The notes below the pieces were generated by a model. The model was not told where the DNA came from, did not search any database, and saw only the letters and a program-made list of their open reading frames with translations. Shown piece by piece: positions 24,696 to 33,343 of a stretch of 40,612 bases of DNA. The stretch lies in the NCBI GenBank assembly GCA_023388535.1, contig JAEWFZ010000009.1, forward strand, positions 1-40,612, written 5' to 3'. The position numbers and the translations under genes are program-made. How positions within the stretch are numbered: the stretch's first letter is position 1; each line of letters starts with the position of its first letter. Source of the stretch: Bacillota bacterium. GTDB lineage: Bacteria > Bacillota_I > Bacilli_A > Erysipelotrichales > Erysipelotrichaceae.

Positions 24696-27386
24696 TTATT
24701 CTGTTCTTAGGGCCTCAACCGGATCTTTCTTAGCCGCTTTACGGGCTGGTATAAATCCACCAATCAAAGTTAAAACACAAGACAGAGCAATTAAGATAAG
24801 CGAAGCATTCCATGGTATAAAGGCACTCACTTGTGGATCACCGGTTATTTGACGAATGATCATATTACCAGGAATCAAAATCAAATTAGCAATCACAATC
24901 CCCATAACCCCAGAGGTTAAACCGACAATCAAAGTCTCCGCATTAAAGACGGAAGAAATATTACGTTTCGAAGCACCTAAAGCCCTTAAAATACCAATCT
25001 CCTTAGTGCGCTCTAATACCGAGATATAGGTAATAATTCCAATCATAATTGAAGAAACAATCAAACTAACCGCAACAAAAGCTATCAAGACCGAAGAAAT
25101 AACATTAATAATCGTAGTTACCGAAGACATTAATAAACCAACATAATCAGTATAGACAATCTGATCCTTGTCGCTGACCCCTTGATTGTATTCTTTAATC
25201 CATTCCGAGACCTTATCTTTATCTTCAAAGGAGTCTGTATACAACGCGATCTTCGAAGGCGTATCAAAGCTAACTACCCCTAAAGTTCGCATCACTTCAT
25301 CATAAGTACCGCTGGAAATGAAACGATCATAAATCGCTAACATCACTTCGTCATTTGGATTTTCTAAATAACGATCAAAGGCTTCCGCAATCATCACTTC
25401 GGTAAATTGTTCGTTTGGAACAAAAGGTTGACCTTGGATTAACGAAGATAACTGCATCGACAATCGGGCTTTCTCCGAAGTATTTAAGTTTGAAGCATAC
25501 TTCTTAGCATCAATAATCTTCTCACGATCGCCATCCGCCATAAATCTCAATCCATTAAATATATTAATCTCTTTATTCGCTATTTGTTTCTTAACAATCT
25601 CATTCTCATGAGTATCGTTCATAATCGCTTCATTCAAGCCAGTTAAATAACCAATAGTACCAAGGAATAGATCGTCGTCTTTATTCTCGTTCAAAGCAAC
25701 AATACCGACAATTTCGATAGATTTCGCCTTGTTAAGCTGCTTTTCGATACTTTCGGAAGTTTGTTCAATCTTCTTGGCTCGATCATCTTCCAAGATATAA
25801 TGATCCACTTCCGATAGGATGTAGTACTTGTGACCGAGGACTTGATCATAGTCCAGTTTAATGGTTGTTAAATCAAGTTCTTCGCGATTCTCTAACTTTT
25901 CTTGAATCGCTTTATAGTCCGAGGATGGTAATAGACCCAACGCATACATATCTCTAACATCCATTTCGTAGAATTTATCTAAGACAAGAACCGCTTGATT
26001 AGTGGTTTTTGGCCAGTCGCCTTTCACTAAATGGTAACTATCCAACATCATTTTCGAGATTGGTTGATCCTCATCTTGTCCCGGAACTAAAGGCTGGAAT
26101 AAGGAAAAATCAACTGGACTAATGCCTTCAAAAGGACCACGATTTATCTTATCTGATTCCTTTATTTCAATCCCATCGGTATCGATTAAGACCCCATTGA
26201 CATCATAGGTATAAGCGCGATACTTAACGTCGTAATTGTAAACAATCCCGTTTTCGCCTAAATATTGATGAATCTTTGAGTTAGGATCATCCAAAGCTTC
26301 CTTAAACTTAGTCAGATTGTTCTCGGTGATGCTACTAGTCATTTTGGAAAAACGTTCCAAATTGTAATTATCGCTATAAATACCATCTCGAGAATGCGTC
26401 AATTCTTTAGCTTTGCTATCCATAGTTCCAATTTCAAAAAATGAGGAGACATCAATCGATTGGGCTTCTATCGTAATTGGATAAGAAGCCATCGTCTCTT
26501 TCTGAATGTCTTTAATATAACGATTCGCTCCAGCCGACAAGGAAATAATCAAGGCAATCCCAATAATCCCAATCGAACCAGCAAACGCCGTTAACAAAGT
26601 TCTAAATTTCTTAGTCCATAAATTATTAAAGGAAAGCGATAGCGAAGTCCAAAGCGACATGCTCGCCTTTCTTAACTTTTCGACCACCGAAGATTTTTTG
26701 TTTTCAATCTGATAAGGATTGGTATCTGAAATCACTTGACCATCTTTTAGCTCAACAATCCTTGAGGCATATTTATGAGCTAAGCCAGAATTGTGAGTTA
26801 CCATAATTACCAAACGATCTTTGGCTACCTCTTTTAAAAGCTCCATTACCTGAAGACTGGTTTGAGAGTCCAGTGCGCCAGTAGGCTCATCTGCAAGCAC
26901 AATATCCGGATTATTGATTAGCGACCTAGCGATGGCTACCCGTTGCATCTGGCCGCCAGAAAGCTGATTAGGGCGCTTATGAGCATGTTCTTCTAAGCCA
27001 ACTTGAGCTAAAGCTTTCATCGCTCGGGATTTACGCTCACTACGAGAAATTCCCGAAATTGTCAAAGCCAACTCAACATTAGCTAGCACCGATTGATGAA
27101 CAATCAGATTATACGATTGAAAAACAAAACCAATCCGGTGATTTCGATAAGTATCCCAATCCCGATCTTTATAATCTTTCGTAGAAATTCCATTAATCAA
27201 TAAATCGCCCGAAGTATAGCGATCAAGGCCACCAACCATATTCAATAAGGTCGTCTTACCCGATCCTGACACCCCTAAAATAGCCACAAATTCATTATCA
27301 CGAAAACTTAAATTAACTTCATCTAGAGCTTTCTGAGTTAAATCTCCGGTTTTATATATTTTGGTTACATTTTTAAGTTGAAGCAT
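24696..27386 (-). CDS. MacB-like ABC exporter, ATPase fused to FtsX-type permease
   Basis: This 896-residue protein has an N-terminal ABC domain (Walker A GVSGSGKTT, about 36-44; signature LSGGQMQRVAIARS; Walker B DIVLADEPTGALDS). Membrane helix 1 is near 264-285, a very large extracellular domain of roughly 470 residues follows, and three C-terminal helices have the FtsX pattern (EIGILRALGASKRNISSVF; GGFIPARKAAKKDPVEALR). It belongs to the mechanotransmission ABC family (MacB/FtsX type), which exports peptides or lipids or signals across the membrane. The promoter region carries a 29-bp dyad over the -10 box. The MntR-like gene lies upstream, on the same strand. Confidence 0.88.
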   Translation of the reverse strand: MLQLKNVTKIYKTGDLTQKALDEVNLSFRDNEFVAILGVSGSGKTTLLNMVGGLDRYTSGDLLINGISTKDYKDRDWDTYRNHRIGFVFQSYNLIVHQSVLANVELALTISGISRSERKSRAMKALAQVGLEEHAHKRPNQLSGGQMQRVAIARSLINNPDIVLADEPTGALDSQTSLQVMELLKEVAKDRLVIMVTHNSGLAHKYASRIVELKDGQVISDTNPYQIENKKSSVVEKLRKASMSLWTSLSLSFNNLWTKKFRTLLTAFAGSIGIIGIALIISLSAGANRYIKDIQKETMASYPITIEAQSIDVSSFFEIGTMDSKAKELTHSRDGIYSDNYNLERFSKMTSSITENNLTKFKEALDDPNSKIHQYLGENGIVYNYDVKYRAYTYDVNGVLIDTDGIEIKESDKINRGPFEGISPVDFSLFQPLVPGQDEDQPISKMMLDSYHLVKGDWPKTTNQAVLVLDKFYEMDVRDMYALGLLPSSDYKAIQEKLENREELDLTTIKLDYDQVLGHKYYILSEVDHYILEDDRAKKIEQTSESIEKQLNKAKSIEIVGIVALNENKDDDLFLGTIGYLTGLNEAIMNDTHENEIVKKQIANKEINIFNGLRFMADGDREKIIDAKKYASNLNTSEKARLSMQLSSLIQGQPFVPNEQFTEVMIAEAFDRYLENPNDEVMLAIYDRFISSGTYDEVMRTLGVVSFDTPSKIALYTDSFEDKDKVSEWIKEYNQGVSDKDQIVYTDYVGLLMSSVTTIINVISSVLIAFVAVSLIVSSIMIGIITYISVLERTKEIGILRALGASKRNISSVFNAETLIVGLTSGVMGIVIANLILIPGNMIIRQITGDPQVSAFIPWNASLILIALSCVLTLIGGFIPARKAAKKDPVEALRTE

Positions 27387-27406
27387 AATAACCTCCTTTG
27401 TACTCT

Positions 27407-27448
27407 ATGTACTATGTATATAATACATGATACATGAAGTCCTGTCAA
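27407..27448 (-). promoter_or_regulatory. promoter of the ABC exporter with overlapping operator-like dyad
   Basis: Minus-strand TTGACA (27448-27443), a 17-bp spacer and TATTAT (27425-27420). A 29-bp dyad at 27407-27435 has 13-bp arms (ATGTACTATGTAT and ATACATGATACAT, two mismatches) around ATA and covers the -10 box, which suggests repression. Confidence 0.75.
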
Positions 27449-27485
27449 TCGATGTTTTGTAAATATATTGTAAATAAATCCAAAA

Positions 27486-27552
27486 GAAAAAACCTTAGAT
27501 TTACCTAAAGCTTCTTAAAACAAAAAAATAATCCCAGTTTTAGGATTATTTT
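27486..27552 (-). terminator. two tandem intrinsic terminators after the MntR-like gene
   Basis: The first hairpin, AATAATCC with GGATTATT (27528-27552) followed by T7, overlaps the stop codon. The second, CTTTAG with CTAAGG followed by T6, is at about 27487-27511. Confidence 0.75.
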
Positions 27553-27923
27553 AAGTAGTGTATCGAGTATTTTTGGATTAATACGCCAATACGTTCAATC
27601 GTGTCGCTAGACATACCATGAGCCATATAGTCGGCTTCCCGTTCCGCCGTTACTTCATCCACCTCTAAGACATGGATCAAAAAGCCACGAAGAATGGAAT
27701 ACTTTTTATTCAATTCACGTCCAACTTTTCTCCCAATATCGGTCAACATGATATTGTGATACGGCTCCTGAACAATATATCCCATTTGACTTAGAGATTT
27801 AAGGGCTCGATTCACCGATGGCTTACTAACACTTAAGGTGTTAGCTACATCCGTAACCCGAACACCCTGGCCTTTATCTAGCCTAAAAATCGTTTCTAGA
27901 TAATCTTCAGTACTTGGTGTCAT
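27546..27923 (-). CDS. short MntR/DtxR-family regulator
   Basis: This 125-residue protein starts TPSTEDYLETIFRL, very like MntR, followed by a winged helix (VTDVANTLSVSKPSVNRALKSLSQMGYI) and the dimerisation helices (SILRGFLIHVLEVDEVTAEREADYMAHGM). By eye, MntR ligands D8 and E11 are kept (D7, E10) and H103 is kept. The positions of H77, E99 and E102 appear as Tyr, Asp and Ala, so metal sensing may be changed. It is about 17 residues shorter than Bacillus MntR and has no SH3 domain. A GAGGTGAGG ribosome-binding site is present. Its targets could include the neighbouring ABC exporter. Confidence 0.8.
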   Translation of the reverse strand: MTPSTEDYLETIFRLDKGQGVRVTDVANTLSVSKPSVNRALKSLSQMGYIVQEPYHNIMLTDIGRKVGRELNKKYSILRGFLIHVLEVDEVTAEREADYMAHGMSSDTIERIGVLIQKYSIHYLK

Positions 27924-27946
27924 ATGATCAACCTCACCTCGAGCCT

Positions 27947-27975
27947 ATTATAAACTATTTTCAGGTAAAAGTTAA
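27947..27975 (-). promoter_or_regulatory. promoter of the MntR-like gene
   Basis: Minus-strand TTAACT (27975-27970), a 17-bp spacer and a perfect TATAAT (27952-27947), about 25 bp before the start codon. Confidence 0.6.
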
Positions 27976-27984
27976 CAGTATCTA

Positions 27985-28018
27985 ACAAAAAGAGCTTTCT
28001 CTTTGGAAGCTCTTTTGT
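27985..28018 (-). terminator. intrinsic terminator after the 195-residue unknown gene
   Basis: A strong stem (AAAAGAGCTTCC with GAAAGCTCTTTT around CAAAGA) is followed by T residues on the minus strand. Confidence 0.8.
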
Positions 28019-28024
28019 TGGTTT

Positions 28025-28612
28025 TTAGATTTCTATTTGATGCTTGATCCAAGCTTCAAAGGAGTCATCTTCTCTTGAAGCTATTTCTATAAACTGTGGA
28101 TCCAAGTATTCCAAGATATAAAACTCGTCACTATCGGCCTTAGCATAGAGTACCGCTTCACCATCTTCCGAACCAGTAAAGTCACGAGCAACTTTATAAC
28201 CCAAGGACTCTAAAATCGACTTAGCTCGCATAAAAGCCTCTTCACGTTGTTCAATATAAGTTTTAACTTCCGCATTCTCAACAACATAAGCATCGACTCG
28301 GGTAAATCCATCCACCATTCCTTGATTTTCTATGGAAAGATTAGGAACGCGATAGTAATTCACATCAACTCTTTCATCACCGACAAACATATGCCTACTT
28401 ATGGGCCAAACATTGCCATTGAATTCAATTTCTAAATAATCTGGAATCTTTGTTGGATCAATGGATTCAAGGACATAATCCGCGTCTTCAAAACTACCTT
28501 CTTCTTTTGAGTAACCGGGAATCAAGCTAAGAAATTGATCCACTTGATTTTCATCATCAAAAGCAGCCGCAAAAGTTTCTCTATCACCTTGTTCAAATGT
28601 TATTAAAATCAT
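28025..28612 (-). CDS. uncharacterised 195-residue cytosolic protein
   Basis: The protein is acidic and soluble, with no membrane segment. The start ATG at 28612 is preferred (AAGGAG at 7 nt) over the ATG two codons earlier. Beta-rich segments such as MILITFEQGD, DYLEIEFNGNVWPISRHMF and NYYRVPNLSIENQGMVDGFTRVDAYVV are followed by a helix (YIEQREEAFMRAKSILESLGYKVA) and a last alpha/beta stretch ending FEAWIKHQIEI. No known motif is recognised. A perfect 15-bp palindrome lies in its 5' untranslated region, and a terminator follows it, so it is probably a single-gene transcript. Confidence 0.65.
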   Translation of the reverse strand: MILITFEQGDRETFAAAFDDENQVDQFLSLIPGYSKEEGSFEDADYVLESIDPTKIPDYLEIEFNGNVWPISRHMFVGDERVDVNYYRVPNLSIENQGMVDGFTRVDAYVVENAEVKTYIEQREEAFMRAKSILESLGYKVARDFTGSEDGEAVLYAKADSDEFYILEYLDPQFIEIASREDDSFEAWIKHQIEI

Positions 28613-28628
28613 GGTCATTCTCCTTTTT

Positions 28629-28643
28629 GACAGGTAACCTGTC
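28629..28643. promoter_or_regulatory. operator-like 15-bp palindrome
   Basis: GACAGGT, a central A, then ACCTGTC form a perfect dyad between a TATAAT-like -10 sequence (about 28656-28661, minus strand) and the ribosome-binding site of the unknown gene. A repressor roadblock is plausible. Confidence 0.5.
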
Positions 28644-28690
28644 TATTTATTTTATTATACACGACAATTAACCTAAGTTTATTATCGGTT

Positions 28691-30499
28691 TTATTCGTCT
28701 TCGTTTTCTAAAGCCGCAAAGATGGTAATCAAATCAAAGATAGGATAGGTTATTCTATACTTTTCTTTTAAAACGACGTCCCAATCATCAATTAAAGCCG
28801 GATGTTTGAGTTGGTCATCATCTCGTGTCTCACCGTATTGATAATTGCGTGCGTAATGGAAATTATTCCAACGTTTATGTTCTAAGCGAGTTAAGAAATC
28901 AATGGCTGGATATTTCTCTAAAAACTCAATCAAGAACGTATTAAATTGATCGTGATTACTGGTCTTCTTATATAATTCAGCGATTTCTGCTTGATAGCGA
29001 GCTGGAGAGTGATCCGGAAGAATGGCTTCGTAAACCGCCTTTTTAAAACTACCATGAGCATAACTAGCTCGTGAGGAATCTTTCTTAAGCTCCGTTAAAT
29101 CCTTCCAATCACTGGACTGACTGCGCATAAAATGATTAGACGTCCGGGCATAGTTTTTATTAAAGCGCTTCGTATGATCGTCCAAGCCATCAAAGAGAAT
29201 ATTGTCCAAACCGTAAATCTGATTAAGTTGGCCATAATCAAAAACCATTGGATTAGGGGTGGTCTTGAGTAAAGAACTTAAATCATAATTACTAACATTT
29301 CGAATAGCAATCGGGATATCGCGATATTTTCGACCGACTAAATCTAAAACGCGTAAATTTAAATGAACATCTCTAAAATTAATAAATACATAATCCAAAG
29401 AACTTAAGTTATTAATAATCTCCGTACATTGAGTACTGAAAATATCAACATCAATGGCCACTAAATCCAAAGCCTTGTCCATCTGATGGTGATTAGCTTT
29501 ATAGAAATCTAATTTCTTTGTAGCTTGTTGGTCAAGAATCGTAATCTTGGTCTTTCTTGATAAGGTCATCGTACCCAAGGAAGCAATGTCCGTTAATAGC
29601 TTACTGGACAAGCGATTAAAGCCAACGATTAAAAAATGAATCTCATCCATCGCGGCATCGATGGCTTCCACACTAGACAAGGATGGCGTAAGTTCTTTAA
29701 CAACATTGGTATATAAAGGATACGCTAATTGATTAAAAATACTACGACCTACCAAAGTACTCTCATTAAAGAACTTCAAATTCAACCACTTCAAATCCGG
29801 ATTCTGATGACTTTGTTTAAGTTTAGTTAAGGAACGAATCAGTTCATCACTCTCCATCGAAATGGCTAAATTAACTTCTCGATCTGGATGTAGATGTTCA
29901 AACAACAAACTAGCTAATTGAAAATTCTTAAAATCATTCTCATGGCTCAATATCAAAGCCTTAACTTTTGGTAAACGAATCGATCTAAAAACATCTTTTA
30001 ACTCTAAGTCATTGGCTTTCGTTAAATCCGCATTACGTACCACAAATCCCATCTTTAAATAGTCTTTTTGTTGATTCTGATTAATGGCTCGATCGACAAA
30101 CAAAGTAAAACGATGGGCTTTAGACTTTGAAACTTGTTGAAGCAAATTCAAATTCTCGCCAAATACCACCATCTTTTCCCCGAAACGATAGCGAAAACTA
30201 TTATAGGCGCCACGCATCCAGCTTGATAAGAGCGAAAACATCGCTACCGAAGTAACAAAAGGGGCCATCCACTTAGCGAGTTCATAAGTCCAAGAAACAA
30301 ACTCACCGGGAGAAGCTTGAGGTTGAAACAAATATAAACGCAAAGAAGTAAATAAGGTTGCTGAAAGCAACATCCATTCGTTCTCCACGCGTGGTTGCCA
30401 ATATTGATAAGAACCGATGACCGATAGTAGAATCGTCAACAAGTTGAAATACAAGAAGAATTTCTTAAAGTAAAATTGAAAACGTTCGGAACCAAACAT
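28691..30499 (-). CDS. membrane protein with RCK/TrkA-like Rossmann domains and C-terminal RyR domain
   Basis: This 602-residue protein has three N-terminal hydrophobic segments (about 12-32, 42-60 and 70-94). A first Rossmann-like unit begins EKMVVFGENLNLLQQVS (108 on), and a second begins EIHFLIVGFNRLSSKLLTDIA (about 290). The end (about 535-600) carries the prokaryotic RyR-domain pattern: LEHKRWNNFHYARNYQYG, a conserved HP, and YPIFDLI. No potassium-selectivity filter (TVGYG type) is seen, so it is channel-like but not a standard K+ channel. RyR domains in bacteria have been proposed to sense nucleotide-derived ligands. It lies 54 bp downstream of the P2A ATPase, but a strong terminator fills that gap. 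Confidence 0.7.
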   Translation of the reverse strand: MFGSERFQFYFKKFFLYFNLLTILLSVIGSYQYWQPRVENEWMLLSATLFTSLRLYLFQPQASPGEFVSWTYELAKWMAPFVTSVAMFSLLSSWMRGAYNSFRYRFGEKMVVFGENLNLLQQVSKSKAHRFTLFVDRAINQNQQKDYLKMGFVVRNADLTKANDLELKDVFRSIRLPKVKALILSHENDFKNFQLASLLFEHLHPDREVNLAISMESDELIRSLTKLKQSHQNPDLKWLNLKFFNESTLVGRSIFNQLAYPLYTNVVKELTPSLSSVEAIDAAMDEIHFLIVGFNRLSSKLLTDIASLGTMTLSRKTKITILDQQATKKLDFYKANHHQMDKALDLVAIDVDIFSTQCTEIINNLSSLDYVFINFRDVHLNLRVLDLVGRKYRDIPIAIRNVSNYDLSSLLKTTPNPMVFDYGQLNQIYGLDNILFDGLDDHTKRFNKNYARTSNHFMRSQSSDWKDLTELKKDSSRASYAHGSFKKAVYEAILPDHSPARYQAEIAELYKKTSNHDQFNTFLIEFLEKYPAIDFLTRLEHKRWNNFHYARNYQYGETRDDDQLKHPALIDDWDVVLKEKYRITYPIFDLITIFAALENEDE

Positions 30500-30511
30500 A
30501 AACCATCCTCC

Positions 30512-30548
30512 AAAAAAAACATCTGCTAAGTATATTTTAGCAGATGTT
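30512..30548 (-). terminator. intrinsic terminator between the P-type ATPase and RyR-domain genes
   Basis: A perfect 12-bp stem (AACATCTGCTAA with TTAGCAGATGTT) is followed by T-rich sequence that runs straight into the GGAGG ribosome-binding site of the RyR-domain gene. Confidence 0.9.
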
Positions 30549-30553
30549 AATAA

Positions 30554-33103
30554 TTATTCTTTACCGTTTAACTTCAAAGCCTTCATTAATTCAACAAAGA
30601 ACCAAGGTACTACGGATAGACCAACTACTAAGAGCCAATGCATTCCATCCAATGGCGCTAGTTTAAAGACATTAGCAATCGGATCAATCAATAAGACCGC
30701 CAACATCATTAAGGCATTAATAATCACCGCATAGATTAACCATTTATTCTTAGTAAAGGTCTTAAAGACCGATTGATTAGCGGAATGGATATTGAGCGAA
30801 TGAGCTAATTGAGAAAAGCCCAATACCGCAAAGGCCATCGTTCGCCCTTGGGCTACGCTACCCTCTAGTCCGAATAACCAACCATTACCAATCATAAAGC
30901 CAAGTAAGGTCAAAGCCCCAATCATCAAACCTTGATAGAAAACGCGATAGGCCATGTTCTTAGTAAACAAACTATTGGAACGATCTGGTCCACGTTGCAT
31001 GATATCGTCTTGTTCTGGGTCCATACCTAAGGCCAAGGCTGGAAGCGAGTCAGTAACTAAGTTAATCCAGAGAATATGAATTGGAATTAATGGCGAAGCC
31101 CAATTCGCTACCGTAGCAAACAATAAGACCGATAATTCCCCTAAATTACATGAAAGTAGATAACTAATCGATTTCTTAATATTGTCTTTAATTCGACGCC
31201 CTTCGGCTACTGCGTTAACTACCGTCGCAAAGTTATCATCGGTTAAAACCATATCGGCCGCTGATTTAGCCACCTCGGTTCCGACAACACCCATCGCCGC
31301 CCCGATATCGGCTCGTTTCAAGGCTGGCGCATCGTTAACCCCATCACCGGTCATAGCAACGATTTCATTGTGATGTTTAAACGCCTCGATAATACGCATT
31401 TTGTGCTGTGGTGAAACCCGAGCGAAGACTCCGATTTCATAAATCTGATCGCGTAATTCTTCATCGCTCATCAAATCTAATTCTCTACCACTAACCACGC
31501 GTTGATGATCATGGAGTAGACCAATCTCACGAGCAATAGCCGCGGCTGTGATTTGATGGTCCCCAGTAATCATAATAGGGGTAATTTGAGCTTGTTTACA
31601 TTCTTCGATGGCTACCTTAACTTCCGGTCTTGGTGGGTCAATCATCCCAACTAGACCTAAGAAGATTAAATCCGATTCCAAGCTGAGATCGCCATCTTCA
31701 AATTCGGCTGGTGCCTCTTTATAGGCTATCGCAAGTACTCTTAGAGCTTTCTCACCCATTTCTAAGTTGTGTTTTTGAATCGTTGAAATAAGTTCATCGT
31801 TCACTTCAACAATCCCTTCCGGTAATAAAACCCGAGAGGTTATATCTAAAATCTCATCGACGCCACCCTTAACAAAGACAATTCTATCGCCGTTAAGTTG
31901 GTTGACGGTCGTCATTCGTTTACGTTTGGAGTCAAAAGGAACTTCGCCCAAACGTTTTACATTACTTTCAAGTAAGCTTGCATTTTTCTCGACCGCCCAA
32001 CGCGAAAGCGCGGTTTCGGTTGGATCGCCCGCCCAAACGCCATTTTCTAATAATCGTGAGTCATTACATAAATACATTCCTTGAACCATTAACGAATTGT
32101 CTTCCACGAAACTAAAATCATCGACCACGGTCATTACGTTTTGAGTTAAGGTACCTGTCTTATCACTACAAATAATTGACGTAGAACCTAAAGTTTCTAC
32201 CGAAGGCAAGGTTCGAATAATAGCGTTTTTCTCAACCATTCTTTGAACCCCTAGGGCTAAAACAATGGTAGATACGGTAGGAAGCGATTCTGGAATCACT
32301 GCTACCGCTAAAGATATCGCTACCATAAACATCTCTAAAGGCTCTTCCCCATTCATTAAGCCTAGTAAGAATATACCCGCAACCGCAATAATAGCGATTA
32401 CCCCTAAGACTTTACCTAGGTGATTCAATTGTTTTTGAAGTGGGGTAAGTTCGGTAATTTGATCGCTCAACGATTGAGCAATTTTACCAACTTCAGTCTG
32501 CATCCCCGTAGCAACGACCTCGCCAATACCACGACCGTACGCTACCTGACCACTGGAATAGGCCATATTAAAACGATCGCCTAAAGGAGCATCTTCCGGT
32601 ACTTGTGCGTTCGCATCCTTTTCGACTGGAACCGATTCTCCTGTTAATGAAGCTTCTTCTATTTTTAAAGAAGATGTTTTTAATAATTTTAAATCCGCCG
32701 AAACTAAATCACCGGCTTCTAAAATTACAATATCGCCGAGAACTAATTCTTCGGAAGGCACGACTTGTTCAACGCCATCGCGTAATACCTTCGAAGTTGG
32801 CGAGGAGAGTTTTTGTAATCCTTCCAAAGCTGATTCAGCTTTACCTTCTTGATAAAGGCCTAAAAATGCGTTAATGACTACAATCGCTAAGATAATGATG
32901 GAATCCACCGATTCACCGACAAAAAACGAAACCACCGCCGCAATCAAGAGGATGACAATCATGGCATCTTTAAACTGATCAATAAAACGAAGAATCAGTG
33001 GTCGTTTCTTTGCTTCCTCTAATTTGTTATAGCCGTATTTCTGTAATCGGTCTTTAACTTCTTGGGTACTAAGTCCCTGTAGATTTTCATTGTTTTGTTC
33101 CAT
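30554..33103 (-). CDS. P2A-type cation ATPase (Ca2+ or Mn2+ export)
   Basis: This 849-residue P-type ATPase has the SERCA/PMR1-like order: N-terminal cation ATPase domain, TGES (154-157), TM4 AVAVIPESLPTVSTI (267-281), phosphorylated D314 in DKTGTLT, hinge TGDGVNDAPALKRADIGAAMG, TM5 NLGE and TM6 WINLVTDSLPALALG. The site-II ligands of SERCA (N and E in TM5; N, T and D in TM6; E in TM4) are present. The usual PEGLP is PESLP here. A yybP-ykoY Mn2+ riboswitch in the leader suggests Mn2+ export is at least part of its job, as known for the Lactococcus YoaB ATPase; Ca2+ remains possible. Confidence 0.93.
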   Translation of the reverse strand: MEQNNENLQGLSTQEVKDRLQKYGYNKLEEAKKRPLILRFIDQFKDAMIVILLIAAVVSFFVGESVDSIIILAIVVINAFLGLYQEGKAESALEGLQKLSSPTSKVLRDGVEQVVPSEELVLGDIVILEAGDLVSADLKLLKTSSLKIEEASLTGESVPVEKDANAQVPEDAPLGDRFNMAYSSGQVAYGRGIGEVVATGMQTEVGKIAQSLSDQITELTPLQKQLNHLGKVLGVIAIIAVAGIFLLGLMNGEEPLEMFMVAISLAVAVIPESLPTVSTIVLALGVQRMVEKNAIIRTLPSVETLGSTSIICSDKTGTLTQNVMTVVDDFSFVEDNSLMVQGMYLCNDSRLLENGVWAGDPTETALSRWAVEKNASLLESNVKRLGEVPFDSKRKRMTTVNQLNGDRIVFVKGGVDEILDITSRVLLPEGIVEVNDELISTIQKHNLEMGEKALRVLAIAYKEAPAEFEDGDLSLESDLIFLGLVGMIDPPRPEVKVAIEECKQAQITPIMITGDHQITAAAIAREIGLLHDHQRVVSGRELDLMSDEELRDQIYEIGVFARVSPQHKMRIIEAFKHHNEIVAMTGDGVNDAPALKRADIGAAMGVVGTEVAKSAADMVLTDDNFATVVNAVAEGRRIKDNIKKSISYLLSCNLGELSVLLFATVANWASPLIPIHILWINLVTDSLPALALGMDPEQDDIMQRGPDRSNSLFTKNMAYRVFYQGLMIGALTLLGFMIGNGWLFGLEGSVAQGRTMAFAVLGFSQLAHSLNIHSANQSVFKTFTKNKWLIYAVIINALMMLAVLLIDPIANVFKLAPLDGMHWLLVVGLSVVPWFFVELMKALKLNGKE

Positions 33104-33127
33104 AGCTTTCCTTTCTAGGCTTTTTTA

Positions 33128-33172
33128 ATAAAAAAAAGACCTCCATGTTTAAAACACGATAAAGTCTCAAGG
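33128..33172 (-). terminator. riboswitch-linked terminator of the P2A ATPase gene
   Basis: The minus-strand stem AGAC...GTGTTT with AAACAT...GGTCT is followed by TTTTTTTT. It shares the GAGACTTTA segment with the 3' side of the riboswitch aptamer, so ligand binding should prevent termination. Confidence 0.75.
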
Positions 33173-33248
33173 TTTCATCTAAATACCGAGCTAAGCTGTG
33201 TTGACGAATATCTAGAACCATACTTTGGGCCCTTTACTCCCTTTACAG
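33158..33248 (-). ncRNA. yybP-ykoY manganese riboswitch
   Basis: The minus-strand leader has TGTAAAGGGAGTA at its 5' end, ATTCGTCAACAC in the middle and AACCTTGAGACTTTA at the 3' end. The ends pair (TAAAG with CTTTA). These match the yybP-ykoY family's AAAGGGGAGUA and GAGACCUUUA blocks. Position between a consensus promoter and terminator, ahead of a P2A ATPase, fits known members that turn on Mn2+ exporters. Confidence 0.75.
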
Positions 33249-33253
33249 GCTGT

Positions 33254-33283
33254 ATTATATCGAGAATTAACGAATAATGTCAA
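33254..33283 (-). promoter_or_regulatory. consensus promoter of the P2A ATPase leader
   Basis: Perfect TTGACA (33283-33278) and TATAAT (33259-33254) on the minus strand with an 18-bp spacer. Confidence 0.85.
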
Positions 33284-33343
33284 ATGAAATACTAGTTTAT
33301 CTTATAATAGTATAATAAGAACAAGATTTATGGAGGAATGACC

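Noticed and set aside
33211..33223. A third copy of the 13-mer TATGGTTCTAGAT (minus strand) inside the yybP-ykoY leader, also found twice near the mgtA promoter
   Set aside because: Random 13-base matches are expected in 40 kb, the orientation relative to transcription differs, and here it lies inside an RNA structure.
33300..33330. TATAAT-like strings as promoter for the TIR gene
   Set aside because: Several -10-like sequences occur, but none has a convincing -35 at proper spacing, so no promoter was called.
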